64,000 nt of DNA from positions 310,001-374,000 of the forward strand of contig CP054182.1 in assembly GCA_015709675.1 (NCBI GenBank), written 5' to 3'. The position numbers and the translations under genes are program-made. The notes beneath the pieces were generated by a model, which was not told the DNA's origin, made no database searches, and saw nothing but the letters and a program-made list of their open reading frames with translations. Positions 36,207-45,175 of this stretch are shown here, in pieces (positions within the stretch are counted from its first letter, which is position 1; every line of letters starts with the position of its first letter). This DNA is from Ignavibacteriales bacterium. Its GTDB lineage: Bacteria > Bacteroidota > Ignavibacteria > Ignavibacteriales > Ignavibacteriaceae.

Positions 36207-36469
36207 TGTTCTTGTTCCTTTAATCAAAAATTTATGATACAAAATTACGGGGGTGGAAACTGGTGCGGAATAAACCAGCTTAAGAAATTATCTTAAACTA
36301 GATTAAGAGGTTTTCGGGGAACTGGGGAACTGTGTGTGAAAAACTATGCTCCGCCGATGGTACGCTGATTTTATACGGATGCTAAAGCAGCGCAGATGAG
36401 CACGGATCGAAACCTTTGCGGAACTTTGCTTACTTTGTGTTTAACCTTGTGCGGCTATGCGGGGGCAAT

Positions 36470-36497
36470 TGTACATTGTTCATTGTACATTGTACAT
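36470..36497. repeat. AT-rich TGTACATTGTTCATTG repeat
   Basis: Three units of gtacattgt type directly abutting the stop codon of the Crp-like gene. Related runs at 37086-37112, 38008-38045, 60050-60080 and 60306-60345. Confidence 0.8.
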
Positions 36498-37076
36498 TTA
36501 TTTCAGAGCTTCTCCTCTGATCTTGCTTAAAAACTCCGGCGTTATTCCTATATACGATGCAATAAGTTTTTGCGGAAGCGTATTGATGAGTCCCGGATAG
36601 GTACCGCAAAACTTTTCATATCTCTGCCGTGCTGTGGTACTCAGATTATCCATCAGCCGCTGCTGTGTGCTCACCAGAGCTTTCTCAGTAATCACACGGA
36701 AATAATGCTCAAGCTGTGGAATTTTTCCGCATAGTTCCTGCTGATCTTCCCTGCTAAGGATAAGCACTTCCGTATCAACAAGCGCATCCACGTTCAGATA
36801 ACTTTCCTTTCCTGAGATAAAGCTGAACATATCGGTAATCCACCAGTTCTCCGGAGCGAATTGCAAGATGTGTTCGAACCCGTTCCGGTCAATGGAGTAT
36901 GAACGCAGACAGCCGGTGATTACAAAGGCAGCAACTTTGGCTATCTGATGTTCATGAAGCAGAAACTGTCTCTTGCGGATAGTCTGCGGCACCAGAACAC
37001 CGGTTATCATCTTCTCATCCTCCTGAGAAAGCTGCGTCAGGTTTTTTATGTGAGATAACAGTTTGCTTGCAGGCAT
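36498..37076 (-). CDS. Crp/Fnr-family transcriptional regulator
   Basis: 192 residues. The cyclic-nucleotide-binding-type beta-roll spans about 25-115 (FLLHEHQIAKVAAFVITGCLR, FAPENWWITDMFSF) and the C-terminal helix-turn-helix about 150-190 (QKLIASYIGITPEFLSKIRGE). It lacks the cysteines of Fnr and the arginine/glutamate pair for cAMP, so its ligand is unknown, as for most Bacteroidota members. It probably controls the downstream pirin and YceI genes. The TGA stop is directly followed by an AT-rich tgtacaatg-type repeat and a similar repeat begins about 10 bases upstream of the start. Confidence 0.92.
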   Translation of the reverse strand: MPASKLLSHIKNLTQLSQEDEKMITGVLVPQTIRKRQFLLHEHQIAKVAAFVITGCLRSYSIDRNGFEHILQFAPENWWITDMFSFISGKESYLNVDALVDTEVLILSREDQQELCGKIPQLEHYFRVITEKALVSTQQRLMDNLSTTARQRYEKFCGTYPGLINTLPQKLIASYIGITPEFLSKIRGEALK

Positions 37077-37314
37077 AAATCAATTAAGAATGTACAATTT
37101 ACAATTAACAACAGGGGAAAGATAATCAGAAGTATTGAATATTGCAGAACTAAAACCCCCTATCCCGCGCTGATCTTATACGGATGCTAAAGCAGCGCTG
37201 ATTTTATTACGGATCGAAATCAGAGGAAAAAATCATCTTAGCGCCTTTGCGGGATATTACTTTTAGCGTTAGAAATTTTTTAGCATCTCCGCACCGTACT
37301 GTTATGTACCAAAC

Positions 37315-37986
37315 CTACATGAGCAGGACACTTAGCGGCACAGACATTCCAATACTTACCTGATCATCGAATGATACAATCGAATAATAGTAGTCCGCAT
37401 ATAAGCCTCCGAGCTGGTTCCCTTCTCTTATTTGCAGTCCGAGATTATAGTCATCAGATTTCCCTTTTCTGATCGCTTTTTGCAGCACGGGCAGCACTGA
37501 AAAGCCGTCTGATATATCAATCCGAGCCGAAGCCCCGAGCAGATAAGAGACTTCATAAATCATCGGTGTTTCCGGATCATCCGGGTCTGCCTGCGGGTCT
37601 TCGGGCGTACGCATCACACGCACGAGTGCATACATACTGAACAGATCTAGCCGGAACCCGTAATGAATATCAGCAGTATACCATAAAGCCGTCTTTTCAT
37701 TTACGGCCTTCCCCGCAAAAAGACCGATGCCTAAGCCGACGAACAGGTTGTTATAAACACTATTCAGAGTATCCCGCAGACCATAAAGCGAGTCAAAAGG
37801 CACTTCGCTGCTGTCCTGCGTGATCTTATCCATTATGTAAACCTGAGTATCCGGGGAAATTGTTTGCTGCGGGTTATAACAGTGGGGAGAATAACCGGTG
37901 ACAGGATGCCTGAATAGTTCCTGAAACCTGACCTGAGGCAGTATGACCATACAATGAAACAGAAGAAGAAGCATAACTCTGACCAT
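37315..37986 (-). CDS. Hypothetical exported protein, 223 residues
   Basis: The ATG at 37986 lies 6 bases after AAGGG and is preferred over an in-frame TTG two codons upstream. A short hydrophobic N-terminus looks like a signal peptide. The rest has alternating hydrophobic residues and aromatic ends (GLGIGLFAG, YTADIHYGFRLDLFSMYALVRV, QLGGLYADYYYSIVSF), suggesting an outer-membrane beta-barrel or envelope protein. The family is not recognised. An acidic loop DPQADPDDPETP may bind calcium. Confidence 0.72.
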   Translation of the reverse strand: MVRVMLLLLFHCMVILPQVRFQELFRHPVTGYSPHCYNPQQTISPDTQVYIMDKITQDSSEVPFDSLYGLRDTLNSVYNNLFVGLGIGLFAGKAVNEKTALWYTADIHYGFRLDLFSMYALVRVMRTPEDPQADPDDPETPMIYEVSYLLGASARIDISDGFSVLPVLQKAIRKGKSDDYNLGLQIREGNQLGGLYADYYYSIVSFDDQVSIGMSVPLSVLLM

Positions 37987-38132
37987 GACCAACCCTTACA
38001 CAAAATTGTTCAATTGACATTGTATAATTTTCAATGTACAATTTACGGAAGAATCTGCTCATCTGCTCAAATGATGCATCGGTAAAAATAATGCGGCGGC
38101 AAAATGATGAAATTGTAATGGGAAAAAATTGC

Positions 38133-38156
38133 AGAGACGATTCATGCATCGTCTCT
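38133..38156. repeat. Palindrome AGAGACGAT/ATCGTCTCT
   Basis: Nine-base arms with a 6-base loop, within CAGAGAC...GTCTCTAC. It shares outer bases with the palindrome at 28585 but has a different core. Confidence 0.75.
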
Positions 38157-38167
38157 ACAGAGCACAA

Positions 38168-38210
38168 ATAAAAAAATCCCCTTCTCTCACTCACGCAAAA
38201 GAAGGGGATT
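38168..38210 (-). terminator. Terminator of the large BNR-type T9SS gene
   Basis: AATCCCCTTCT pairs exactly with AGAAGGGGATT, followed on the minus strand by seven Ts. It lies about 130 bases after the stop at 38342, with the AT-rich repeat in between. Confidence 0.9.
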
Positions 38211-38249
38211 AATAGTTATAATACAGAATTATTTACGTATAAAAGTCCA

Positions 38250-38343
38250 ATTCATAATTCATACTTCATAATTCATACTTCATAATTCATACTTCATAAT
38301 TCATACTTCATAATTCATACTTCATAATTCATAATTCATAATT
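38250..38343. repeat. AT-rich TTCATAATTCATAC repeat
   Basis: About seven near-perfect units, abutting and including the stop codon of the gene at 38342. Confidence 0.9.
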
Positions 38344-41300
38344 ATTTAAGCATCATCATCTTTCTGACCTGAACAAAACTTCCGCTCTGCAGTTTGTAGA
38401 AATACACACCGCTGGAAAGTCTGCTTCCGTCAAATGATATTTCATGTTTACCGGCTTCAAATGCGCCTTCAGCCACGGTAGCGACTTCCGCGCCGAGCTG
38501 ATCATATATCTTGAGCGATATATCAGATGCAACAGGAAGACCGAATGTAATAACCGTTGATGGGTTAAACGGATTCGGATGATTCTGATAGAGTGCAAAT
38601 TCACTTACTGAGAAATCAATGGTAAGCGATGTTACCGGCGAATATGCATATCTGCCGTCATAATCAGTCTGCTTCAGGCGGTAAGAAACTGCTCCGCTGA
38701 AATTTGATCCTCTGTAGTTATCAGTAAATGAGTAGGTGCTTATTTCGGTAGTGGTACCGTTGCCTGAAACAAATCCGACAGGTGACCATGTACCGTTAAT
38801 GTTTTTCTGCACTTCAAATCCGCGGTTGTTAAATTCAGTTGCGGTTGACCAGTTAAGAACCACTTTATCTTCAACCACTGAGGCGGTGAAGGAAGTAAGT
38901 TCAACCGGAATAACAGGGCTTCCCGTTTTGCGCAGAAGCAGTCCGGCGCTTCCGCCTGAGAGAGCAATGTTTCCGCTCGGTGAAAAACGCACCACATTCA
39001 GGTTAAACGCGCCTGCCGGAATTTCATCAAGCGCCCAGGTTAAGCCGCCGTCGGTTGTTTTGAAGAGGCCGGTTGTAGTTGCAGCCCAGGCAAAATCAGT
39101 ACCGCGCAGAAATTCAAATCCGTGAACGCTGCCAACTGTTGCGTTAACTGCAGTCCAGGTTGTTCCGCCGTTGGTGCTGCGGTTAATCTGATTGGTAACC
39201 TGCCAGAATCCTACTAATCCGGTTCCGGCTCCTGATTTAAATGCCATCGAACCGGTGAACTGCGCCGTAGCGGTTGAGAAGGTCCACGGGCCGTCAACAC
39301 CATTTACTGATTTATATACACGGTTTGCAAGAGTAGCTCCGCTTGCACCTCCGGTACCGAACCAGAGTGTATCTCCGATGCTGTAATAGGAATCATTCGC
39401 GCCGAAGACGTTGGTAGCCGGTGCTGCCGGTCTGTTATTGGTAAGCGTCCAGGTAGCGCCGTTATCGGTTGATTTAATAATATGGAAGGTGCCTCCGATC
39501 GGGTCACTCTGCGCCCAGAGCACGCCGCTTGGCAGTCTGTCAACAAAGTTGAACCATGCTCCGGAGGTAGTATATACCTGAGTCCAGTTGGTTCCGCCGT
39601 TGGTGGTTCTGTATATAGCGCCGTTTCCACTTGACGGACCGGTTGATACCACAGCGGTCTGCGCGTCGATAACTGCTACTGAGTAAGCGCCTTCAGCCGC
39701 GAAGCCCGCAGCCGACCAGGTTTCTCCTCCGTTGGTTGATTTCTTCACGTCACCTGATGCTGCTGAAAGCCACACAACGTTTTCATCAACCCAGGAGATT
39801 GACCATATATCTCCGCTGGTGCCGGAAGTGACTGACTGCCATCCCTGCGGCGCGCCGATGGTAAATACTCCGTTGCTTTCATCAACTACCGCACCGTTTG
39901 ATGCATCGGAGATTCTTACTTTACACTGTGTTGATGGTGTGTTGGGAATATTCCATGCATACTGTCCGGTGGCTGCCGGTACTGATGCTGCTACCACGCT
40001 CCATGATGTTCCGTTATTGGTTGAGTATTCAATTTTTACGTTGGTAACATTTGAGCTTGACCAGATGATATTCTGGTTTGAAGAGATAGGCCATACTTCT
40101 CCGCCGTTCGGCTGATTAACTGCAACCAGCGCTGCAGTGGTTGAGAATGCAAGCTCGCCAACCCATGAGCCCCAGGTATTGGTTGAGGCAACATATTCGG
40201 TTAAGAGCCAGACATTTCCTGTTGCCGGATCAACCGATGCACCGTTATAATCACCCCAGCGGTTTCTTGTTCCGCCGAAGGTTTTTACATAGTATCCGTT
40301 TCCTGCTTTAAGTGATCTGCTTCCGGTAAGTCCGGCGAATGATGCCGGCTTAGAGGTAAAGAATGCACCTGCATACTGCGTTGTGCCTGAGCGTGTATAT
40401 GTGATAGCCACATTCCCCTGCGGGTCAACTGCAAGAGCGGGATAAAAATGCCAGTAGGTATCCTGCCCCTGTGCATAATCGCTTACCACAGTGTTATTGG
40501 TTACATCAATGGAAAGATAGCGAACTGCTGAATAAAGCCCCCCTGTGCCGCTTCTTACTGAATGCGCAAAGTGGAGTTTGTTGTCACGGAGTATAGGTTC
40601 ATGACGCAGGTTGCTTCCGCCGGCTTCAAGTACGGTTGAACCGCCGAGCTGTCCCGCGTTATCAGGATCACTGTAAGCCGTAACCGGAACATTCACGGCA
40701 GTCATTACCGGATTGGTTGTCGGGTTGGTGATCTTATATACGGTGAAATACGTTCCCGTTACAAAAGGAGAACGAGCTACCAGATAAAAGTCCGATGAGT
40801 TGGAATAGGAAAGCACCGGACGCACGCCGAAGCCGACTTCATTTCCGCCCGGATGGCGTATATCCCATATATCCTTCCAGGTTACCTGACCCGGTGTTGC
40901 TGCATAAAGATCAGTAAAAGGAATGATTCTTAATTTCTGATAATTATAGGAACCGGCAAAAGAAAACTGATTCGCGGTGATAAAGAGTCCGTCTTTATTG
41001 AACCCGACGCCCTGATAATCACCCCAGTTGCCTGATGCAGTTGAGCCGTTAAGCGCTGAGGACATTGCCCAGTTATGCCATACTCCGGTCGGGATGGAGT
41101 CATCCGATACGGAGATAAGAAAATGAGCGGTTGAAGTTCCTACGTTAAGCCATACCATCACCCATCTTTTATTGTGGTGATCATAAACCACTTTCGGGTC
41201 AAACGGGTCAGCGCCGGGGAGAACGCTGTTATACCAGCTTGATGCTTCGATGGTTTTAAGGATATTACCCTGCTTGTCAAAAATACGGAAGCGGCTGTTT

Positions 41301-41695
41301 ACCACGCCAACAATATGCTGCGGACCAACGGCCAGATACGGATCAGGCGGAATGTAGAAACCCTGATCAGGTATGCCATTAAAATCGCGGACGAGCGAAA
41401 AGTCCCCCGTCAGATGGAGACCCAGCCGCGGGTTATAGCCCTGATCTTCGGTATAGTTTGATCCTTCCGGTCCGGATGCAGCCGGCATTCTGGCGTTATC
41501 AGGAAGATGGGAGTTGACAAAAAGATTTTTCATTGGTTTTACCGGGAAGTTTCCTTCCGGACCAGCGTCGGTAAAGTTATTGGTGTTAACCACCAGACCG
41601 CTGGGGATTGATCCGTTAGCCGGTCCCTGATAGAGCTGTGCATTCAGCAGGGTGCCAAGCAACGTAAAGGCTGCAATAAGTAGCCGCAGGCGCAT
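38342..41695 (-). CDS. T9SS cargo: BNR/Ycf48-type propeller protein
   Basis: 1117 residues with a signal peptide (about 1-19). A large N-terminal region (about 100-520) contains propeller-like repeats (YLAVGPQHIVGVVNSRF, DPKVVYDHHNKRWVMVW). A KRE9/KNH-like module follows (PNGGEVWPISSNQNIIWSSS, KIEYSTNNGTSWS). Then BNR/Ycf48 repeats (STNGGETWSAAG, TTNGGTNWTQV, TTDGGLTWALD), the same VELTSFTAS module as the M14 protein, and a T9SS domain with QNHPNPFNPST. No sialidase active site is evident, so I call it a surface binding or adhesion protein. Confidence 0.88.
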   Translation of the reverse strand: MRLRLLIAAFTLLGTLLNAQLYQGPANGSIPSGLVVNTNNFTDAGPEGNFPVKPMKNLFVNSHLPDNARMPAASGPEGSNYTEDQGYNPRLGLHLTGDFSLVRDFNGIPDQGFYIPPDPYLAVGPQHIVGVVNSRFRIFDKQGNILKTIEASSWYNSVLPGADPFDPKVVYDHHNKRWVMVWLNVGTSTAHFLISVSDDSIPTGVWHNWAMSSALNGSTASGNWGDYQGVGFNKDGLFITANQFSFAGSYNYQKLRIIPFTDLYAATPGQVTWKDIWDIRHPGGNEVGFGVRPVLSYSNSSDFYLVARSPFVTGTYFTVYKITNPTTNPVMTAVNVPVTAYSDPDNAGQLGGSTVLEAGGSNLRHEPILRDNKLHFAHSVRSGTGGLYSAVRYLSIDVTNNTVVSDYAQGQDTYWHFYPALAVDPQGNVAITYTRSGTTQYAGAFFTSKPASFAGLTGSRSLKAGNGYYVKTFGGTRNRWGDYNGASVDPATGNVWLLTEYVASTNTWGSWVGELAFSTTAALVAVNQPNGGEVWPISSNQNIIWSSSNVTNVKIEYSTNNGTSWSVVAASVPAATGQYAWNIPNTPSTQCKVRISDASNGAVVDESNGVFTIGAPQGWQSVTSGTSGDIWSISWVDENVVWLSAASGDVKKSTNGGETWSAAGFAAEGAYSVAVIDAQTAVVSTGPSSGNGAIYRTTNGGTNWTQVYTTSGAWFNFVDRLPSGVLWAQSDPIGGTFHIIKSTDNGATWTLTNNRPAAPATNVFGANDSYYSIGDTLWFGTGGASGATLANRVYKSVNGVDGPWTFSTATAQFTGSMAFKSGAGTGLVGFWQVTNQINRSTNGGTTWTAVNATVGSVHGFEFLRGTDFAWAATTTGLFKTTDGGLTWALDEIPAGAFNLNVVRFSPSGNIALSGGSAGLLLRKTGSPVIPVELTSFTASVVEDKVVLNWSTATEFNNRGFEVQKNINGTWSPVGFVSGNGTTTEISTYSFTDNYRGSNFSGAVSYRLKQTDYDGRYAYSPVTSLTIDFSVSEFALYQNHPNPFNPSTVITFGLPVASDISLKIYDQLGAEVATVAEGAFEAGKHEISFDGSRLSSGVYFYKLQSGSFVQVRKMMMLK

Positions 41696-42087
41696 GGAGT
41701 CTCCGTTGTTTATTTGTATGGAAATAGTGAGTGAAAATAGTGAAAAGAATTATGAAATCTGAAATATCAATTATGAAATTTTTAACAGATTTTTTCCCCG
41801 GAATATCCTTTTTTTTAATCAACCGTTTGCCGCTTCTACCCCTCCACAGCCCGCGGATTTTATACGTATGCTCCGCATCACTGATGAATACTGATCGGAA
41901 ATCGTCTCCTGAATTTCTGCGGCAATCTGCGAAATCTGCGGGAAATAACTCTTCGATTAACTTCTTTTACTTTGCGTTAAAAACCCCTGTGGTTTATTGC
42001 GAGATTCGGAAGTACTGGTCTTTACAATCTATAGCGGACTAATTATTTGACAATTTAAAGATAATCTCCCCCAAACAGATAAACGGA
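41696..42087. other. 392-base spacer with an intergenic repeat unit
   Basis: Contains an AT-rich run (41747-41782) and a copy of a roughly 155-base unit (about 41846-42003) that recurs at 43040-43200; it begins near cgcggattttatac and runs through tctgcggcaatctgcg. No gene. Confidence 0.7.
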
Positions 42088-42270
42088 TTATCTTTGTTTT
42101 TCCGGGGATCTTTTAAGCTTCTTATTTTCCAAAGCTTTCTTTTTGATTATTTTGGATTTTTGCAGTTTAAAAAATTCACTTAATGCCTTTTCTTCTGATT
42201 CGGTTAACTGCACATTACCGCCAATATAATCAACATCAAGTTCAGTTTTCTTTTTCTTTTTATTCCTCAT
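42088..42270 (-). CDS. Small lysine-rich protein, partner of the GNAT-like gene
   Basis: 60 residues, very basic (KKKKK near the N-terminus, KSKIIKKKALENKKLKRS near the C-terminus) with a short acidic segment between (TESEEKALSEFF). It starts 15 bases after the upstream GNAT-like gene, so the two form an operon. Not recognised. Size, charge and pairing recall an antitoxin or nucleic-acid-binding partner, but no antitoxin fold is evident. Confidence 0.6.
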   Translation of the reverse strand: MRNKKKKKTELDVDYIGGNVQLTESEEKALSEFFKLQKSKIIKKKALENKKLKRSPEKQR

Positions 42271-42285
42271 ATTCCATCCGGCTTT

Positions 42286-42807
42286 CTAAAAATATTTGTT
42301 AATTAACCTGAGAGCTGCAGCATTATCTATGATCATCAGTCGGCCTCCAAAATGTTTAGCCCCGAGAGTTTCTTCATAATGCCTTATTAATTTCGTCTTT
42401 GCAATGAATGCGATATTTCCATCATGTCCTCTTTCAAACGAAAGTTTTGCGGCAAACGCAACCAGATTCCCTGGCACTCCGGCATAAACTTTTTCTTTCC
42501 CCTTGTTAAAATAAGCACTTTCAAGCAAATGAATAAAAACATGATCTGATTTCACTTCAACACTTATTAAACCCTGAAAGATTTCCGGATTATTAAAGAT
42601 TGTCAGTTTATAAACCGCTCTCTCGGGTCTTTTATATTCAGATATCCAGTCAAACACCCATCCGTTTTTGGAGGTAAGCAGTTTTAGTTCGGTTTTCGAT
42701 ACTACTGATACAATCGTAGGGAAAGCATCACCGGTAATTACATTTTCGATAGAATTTGTAAGTTTATCAACAATAAAATCAAGGGCGTATGTTTGCTTCT
42801 TTTTCAT
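42286..42807 (-). CDS. Putative GNAT-fold protein
   Basis: 173 residues, no signal peptide. The C-terminal half reads like a GNAT acetyltransferase: a strand with HLLESAYFN, a loop-helix GVPGNLVAFAAKLSF in the place of the acetyl-CoA phosphate loop, a strand DGNIAFIAKT, and HYEETLGAKHFG matching the FYEKLGF motif. The N-terminal half (about 1-75) is unrecognised. Acetyltransferase activity is inferred only. Together with the small basic gene downstream it resembles a two-gene toxin-antitoxin cassette, in reverse of the classical order. The pair is isolated between repeat-rich spacers. Confidence 0.65.
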   Translation of the reverse strand: MKKKQTYALDFIVDKLTNSIENVITGDAFPTIVSVVSKTELKLLTSKNGWVFDWISEYKRPERAVYKLTIFNNPEIFQGLISVEVKSDHVFIHLLESAYFNKGKEKVYAGVPGNLVAFAAKLSFERGHDGNIAFIAKTKLIRHYEETLGAKHFGGRLMIIDNAAALRLINKYF

Positions 42808-43344
42808 ATCACAAAATTACAAAAAATGGATAAAAGTTTAACTGCTTTCAGAGATGCATCAGCGTGTTTATTATCAGCCGGAAGTTTCACATCGCGAACT
42901 TTGCTCAGCTTTTTTTACAATACCGCTTATCGTCTTTGCGCGAACTTAAAACTCCCAATAATTTAAAACTCTGCGTCACACTTCTTTTATACTGCGTTAA
43001 ATTTTTTCTGTTTACCGTAGCCTGTAACTCCCCTTACTGTCCGCGGATTTTATACGGATGCTCCGCAGCACGGATTAATACGGATCGGAAATCGTTTGAT
43101 GAATTTCTGCGGCAATCTGCGAAATCTGCGGGAAACAACTCTGCGATACACTTCATTTACTTTGCGTTAAAAATCCCTTTGCGTTCTTGCATCTTTGCGA
43201 GTGTTAATTGGCTGTTGCAGGGGAAGACAGATTGTCATCTGTCTGTACGAATTTGAGAAGAACGAAATACATTCTTCACCATTCACAATTCACCATTCAC
43301 AATTCACAATTCATACTTCATACTTCATAATTCATAATTATATA
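42808..43344. other. 537-base spacer of intergenic repeats
   Basis: Contains the second copy of the 155-base unit (about 43040-43200), a palindrome AGACAGAT/ATCTGTCT (43225-43244) and an AT-rich repeat (43272-43344) that abuts the stop of the GDYXXLXY gene. The open frame 42864-43256 on the plus strand is carried by the repeats. Confidence 0.75.
43272..43344. repeat. AT-rich TTCATAATTCATAC repeat
   Basis: Units change from attcaca to ttcatacttcataa; it ends at the stop codon of the gene at 43345. Confidence 0.85.
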
Positions 43345-43905
43345 TCATTTCCCCTCAAGCGGCGTACCATTAATCATTACGCTCTCAAGAATACCGGTTC
43401 CTGATTTCACCCGGACCTGTGCATAGACCACGGCAGCGGAATCACTCACCGCAGCAAAGTACCGCTGTTCAGCCCGCTCCGCTTTTTCGGCCGGAAGGAA
43501 ATACTGATCAAACGAATAGCGAATCCGTATCTGCCTCCGCTTTTCAGCATCGGTATATTCATGATCAATAAATGCGGATACATAATCCGCCGTATCCCCC
43601 GGCTGATCATAGGTCACCTTTCTGATTGCGGCAAAACCCGCGCTGTCTTCCTCAAGCCACACATAAATGCGTCTGCTCCGGTTCTCCCTGCTGCCGGTCA
43701 GGATATCCCAGTGATTTTGCCTGAACTGCAGCTGTATATATGCACCGCGGAACGGATCCGACGGATCAGCCGGCGCAGTGCGGAACTTATATATCTTACC
43801 CTCTTCCAGCACACCGTTCCACCGGATAATCAGACCCACCGGGACCAGAAGCTGTGCGGCAATAACAATCACCAGACCAATCAGTAAAATTTTCTTATGC
43901 TTCAC
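43345..43905 (-). CDS. GDYXXLXY-family membrane-anchored protein
   Basis: 186 residues with one N-terminal membrane segment (about 6-26) and an exported domain. The family's name motif appears in the variant FRGAYIQLQF, and the C-terminal INGTPLEGK matches the conserved end. These proteins nearly always accompany DUF2157 membrane proteins; the start overlaps the DUF2157 gene by 11 bases. Function unknown. The D to A change in the name motif is noted. Confidence 0.85.
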   Translation of the reverse strand: MKHKKILLIGLVIVIAAQLLVPVGLIIRWNGVLEEGKIYKFRTAPADPSDPFRGAYIQLQFRQNHWDILTGSRENRSRRIYVWLEEDSAGFAAIRKVTYDQPGDTADYVSAFIDHEYTDAEKRRQIRIRYSFDQYFLPAEKAERAEQRYFAAVSDSAAVVYAQVRVKSGTGILESVMINGTPLEGK

Positions 43906-45175
43906 GGCTGCGCCTCCTTTTAATCATAAGGTAATTCGCTCCGAAGAATGCCGCGCCGGTGATGATAAACATCACTCCGCGGGTGAGGAAACTTAAGTCA
44001 AAATCAAAGAACCGCGAAATAATCAGTGCGGCTACTACCACCAGCCCGAAATTAAGCGCTCCCAGGTTATCCTCTTCCAGTCCCCGCCTCACAATACCGA
44101 CTCCCGCTGTCACAACCATGATATTCACCGCGACAACCGGAATCATATAATCAATCAGCGTGAGCGGATAAAGCAGAAGCAGTATAATCCATGCAGCATC
44201 CGCTGTCTGTTCGCCTTTGCCGGGGAGTGATTTTCTTCCGGCATACAGAAGAAAGACCGCGGCGGCAAGCAGCAGTGAGCCGTAAATGATTTCCCCCTGA
44301 TATATAAGACGGTTTCCGTTTTCATAATCATTCACTATTTCAACCCAGTGGAAATCAAAACTGAACAGGATAAGCATGATGAATATCCCCGCGGTTCCCA
44401 GTGTATAAAAACCATTCGCGGCTTTTCTCCCCCTGCTTAACATACCTGAACTTAATCGAAGCACGGTAAACAACAGAAAAATCACCAGAAAAAGCACGGT
44501 TCCGTTTGGCTGCCCCACAAGCCCCATCAGTGATATGATAATACTCAGCGGCAAAAACCAGCTGTGGAAAAATGTAAAGAGGGAGGTTTTTTCCTTTGCT
44601 TCAAGCATCAGATAATGGGGAATCACTCCGGCAAGCAGCAGCCAGTACCACTGCTCATGCATCGCGGAATAAACTCCGTAGCCGGTTTCCATGGCATACC
44701 AGGTAATAGCCGCCGTCTCAAGCAGAGAAAGAGCCGAAGAGCGGAGTATATATATCACCGGGAGCGTCAGCAGAATCCACACAAGCGCAAACTGCCCCGG
44801 ATCTCCGGCGACATGAAATATCTGGCTGATCAGCGCTATGCATGCACCCACGCTGAAGAAAAGAAATACACTCACCCCTTCACGCCATGCCGCGCTTTCT
44901 TTTCTCTTCAGATAAACCCAGACTGCTGTGATCTGGGACAGTATAAGCGGAAGAAACGCAAAAAGCGTTTTAACTCCGCGGCTGAAGTTATCCCAGTTGT
45001 GCGCTATTATCAGTATAACGCCAAGCCCGGTAAGAAGCGCGCCCAGCGAAGAGAATGCAATCAGCAGTTTATTCTGCGGCTCATTACCCTGTTTCTGGTA
45101 ATAGGCTTCAATCTCCTGCTTTTTTCCCTCATCAAGAATTCCCGCGTTAACCAGTTCATCAAGATTAATTTTCAT
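43895..45175 (-). CDS. DUF2157 membrane protein
   Basis: 426 residues. A short cytoplasmic N-terminus (ELVNAGILDEGKKQEIEAYY) is followed by about 12 membrane segments; the family signature LGVILIIAHNWDNFSRGVKTL and the later SQIFHVAGDP are present. DUF2157 proteins are of unknown function and are usually linked to GDYXXLXY proteins as here. It overlaps both neighbours by 11 bases, so the three genes form a translationally coupled operon. Confidence 0.93.
   Translation of the reverse strand: MKINLDELVNAGILDEGKKQEIEAYYQKQGNEPQNKLLIAFSSLGALLTGLGVILIIAHNWDNFSRGVKTLFAFLPLILSQITAVWVYLKRKESAAWREGVSVFLFFSVGACIALISQIFHVAGDPGQFALVWILLTLPVIYILRSSALSLLETAAITWYAMETGYGVYSAMHEQWYWLLLAGVIPHYLMLEAKEKTSLFTFFHSWFLPLSIIISLMGLVGQPNGTVLFLVIFLLFTVLRLSSGMLSRGRKAANGFYTLGTAGIFIMLILFSFDFHWVEIVNDYENGNRLIYQGEIIYGSLLLAAAVFLLYAGRKSLPGKGEQTADAAWIILLLLYPLTLIDYMIPVVAVNIMVVTAGVGIVRRGLEEDNLGALNFGLVVVAALIISRFFDFDLSFLTRGVMFIITGAAFFGANYLMIKRRRSREA

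Larger units (their letters stand above)
37987..38341. other. 355-base spacer: repeats, palindrome and terminator
   Basis: Holds a gtacaattt-type run (about 38008-38045), a palindrome of the TAG-GAC family (38133-38156), the terminator of the next gene (38168-38210) and the AT-rich TTCATAATTCATAC repeat (38250-38343). No gene. Confidence 0.75.

Noticed and set aside
36860-36890. tRNA-like T-loop sequence (gttcgaacc)
   Set aside because: It lies inside the Crp-like gene with no acceptor or anticodon stem around it. No tRNA was found in the window.
42864-43256. Plus-strand open frame of 130 codons with CSAARINTDRK
   Set aside because: The same peptide arises from other copies of the intergenic repeat (41.9 kb, 60.4 kb), so it is a repeat artefact, not a protein family.
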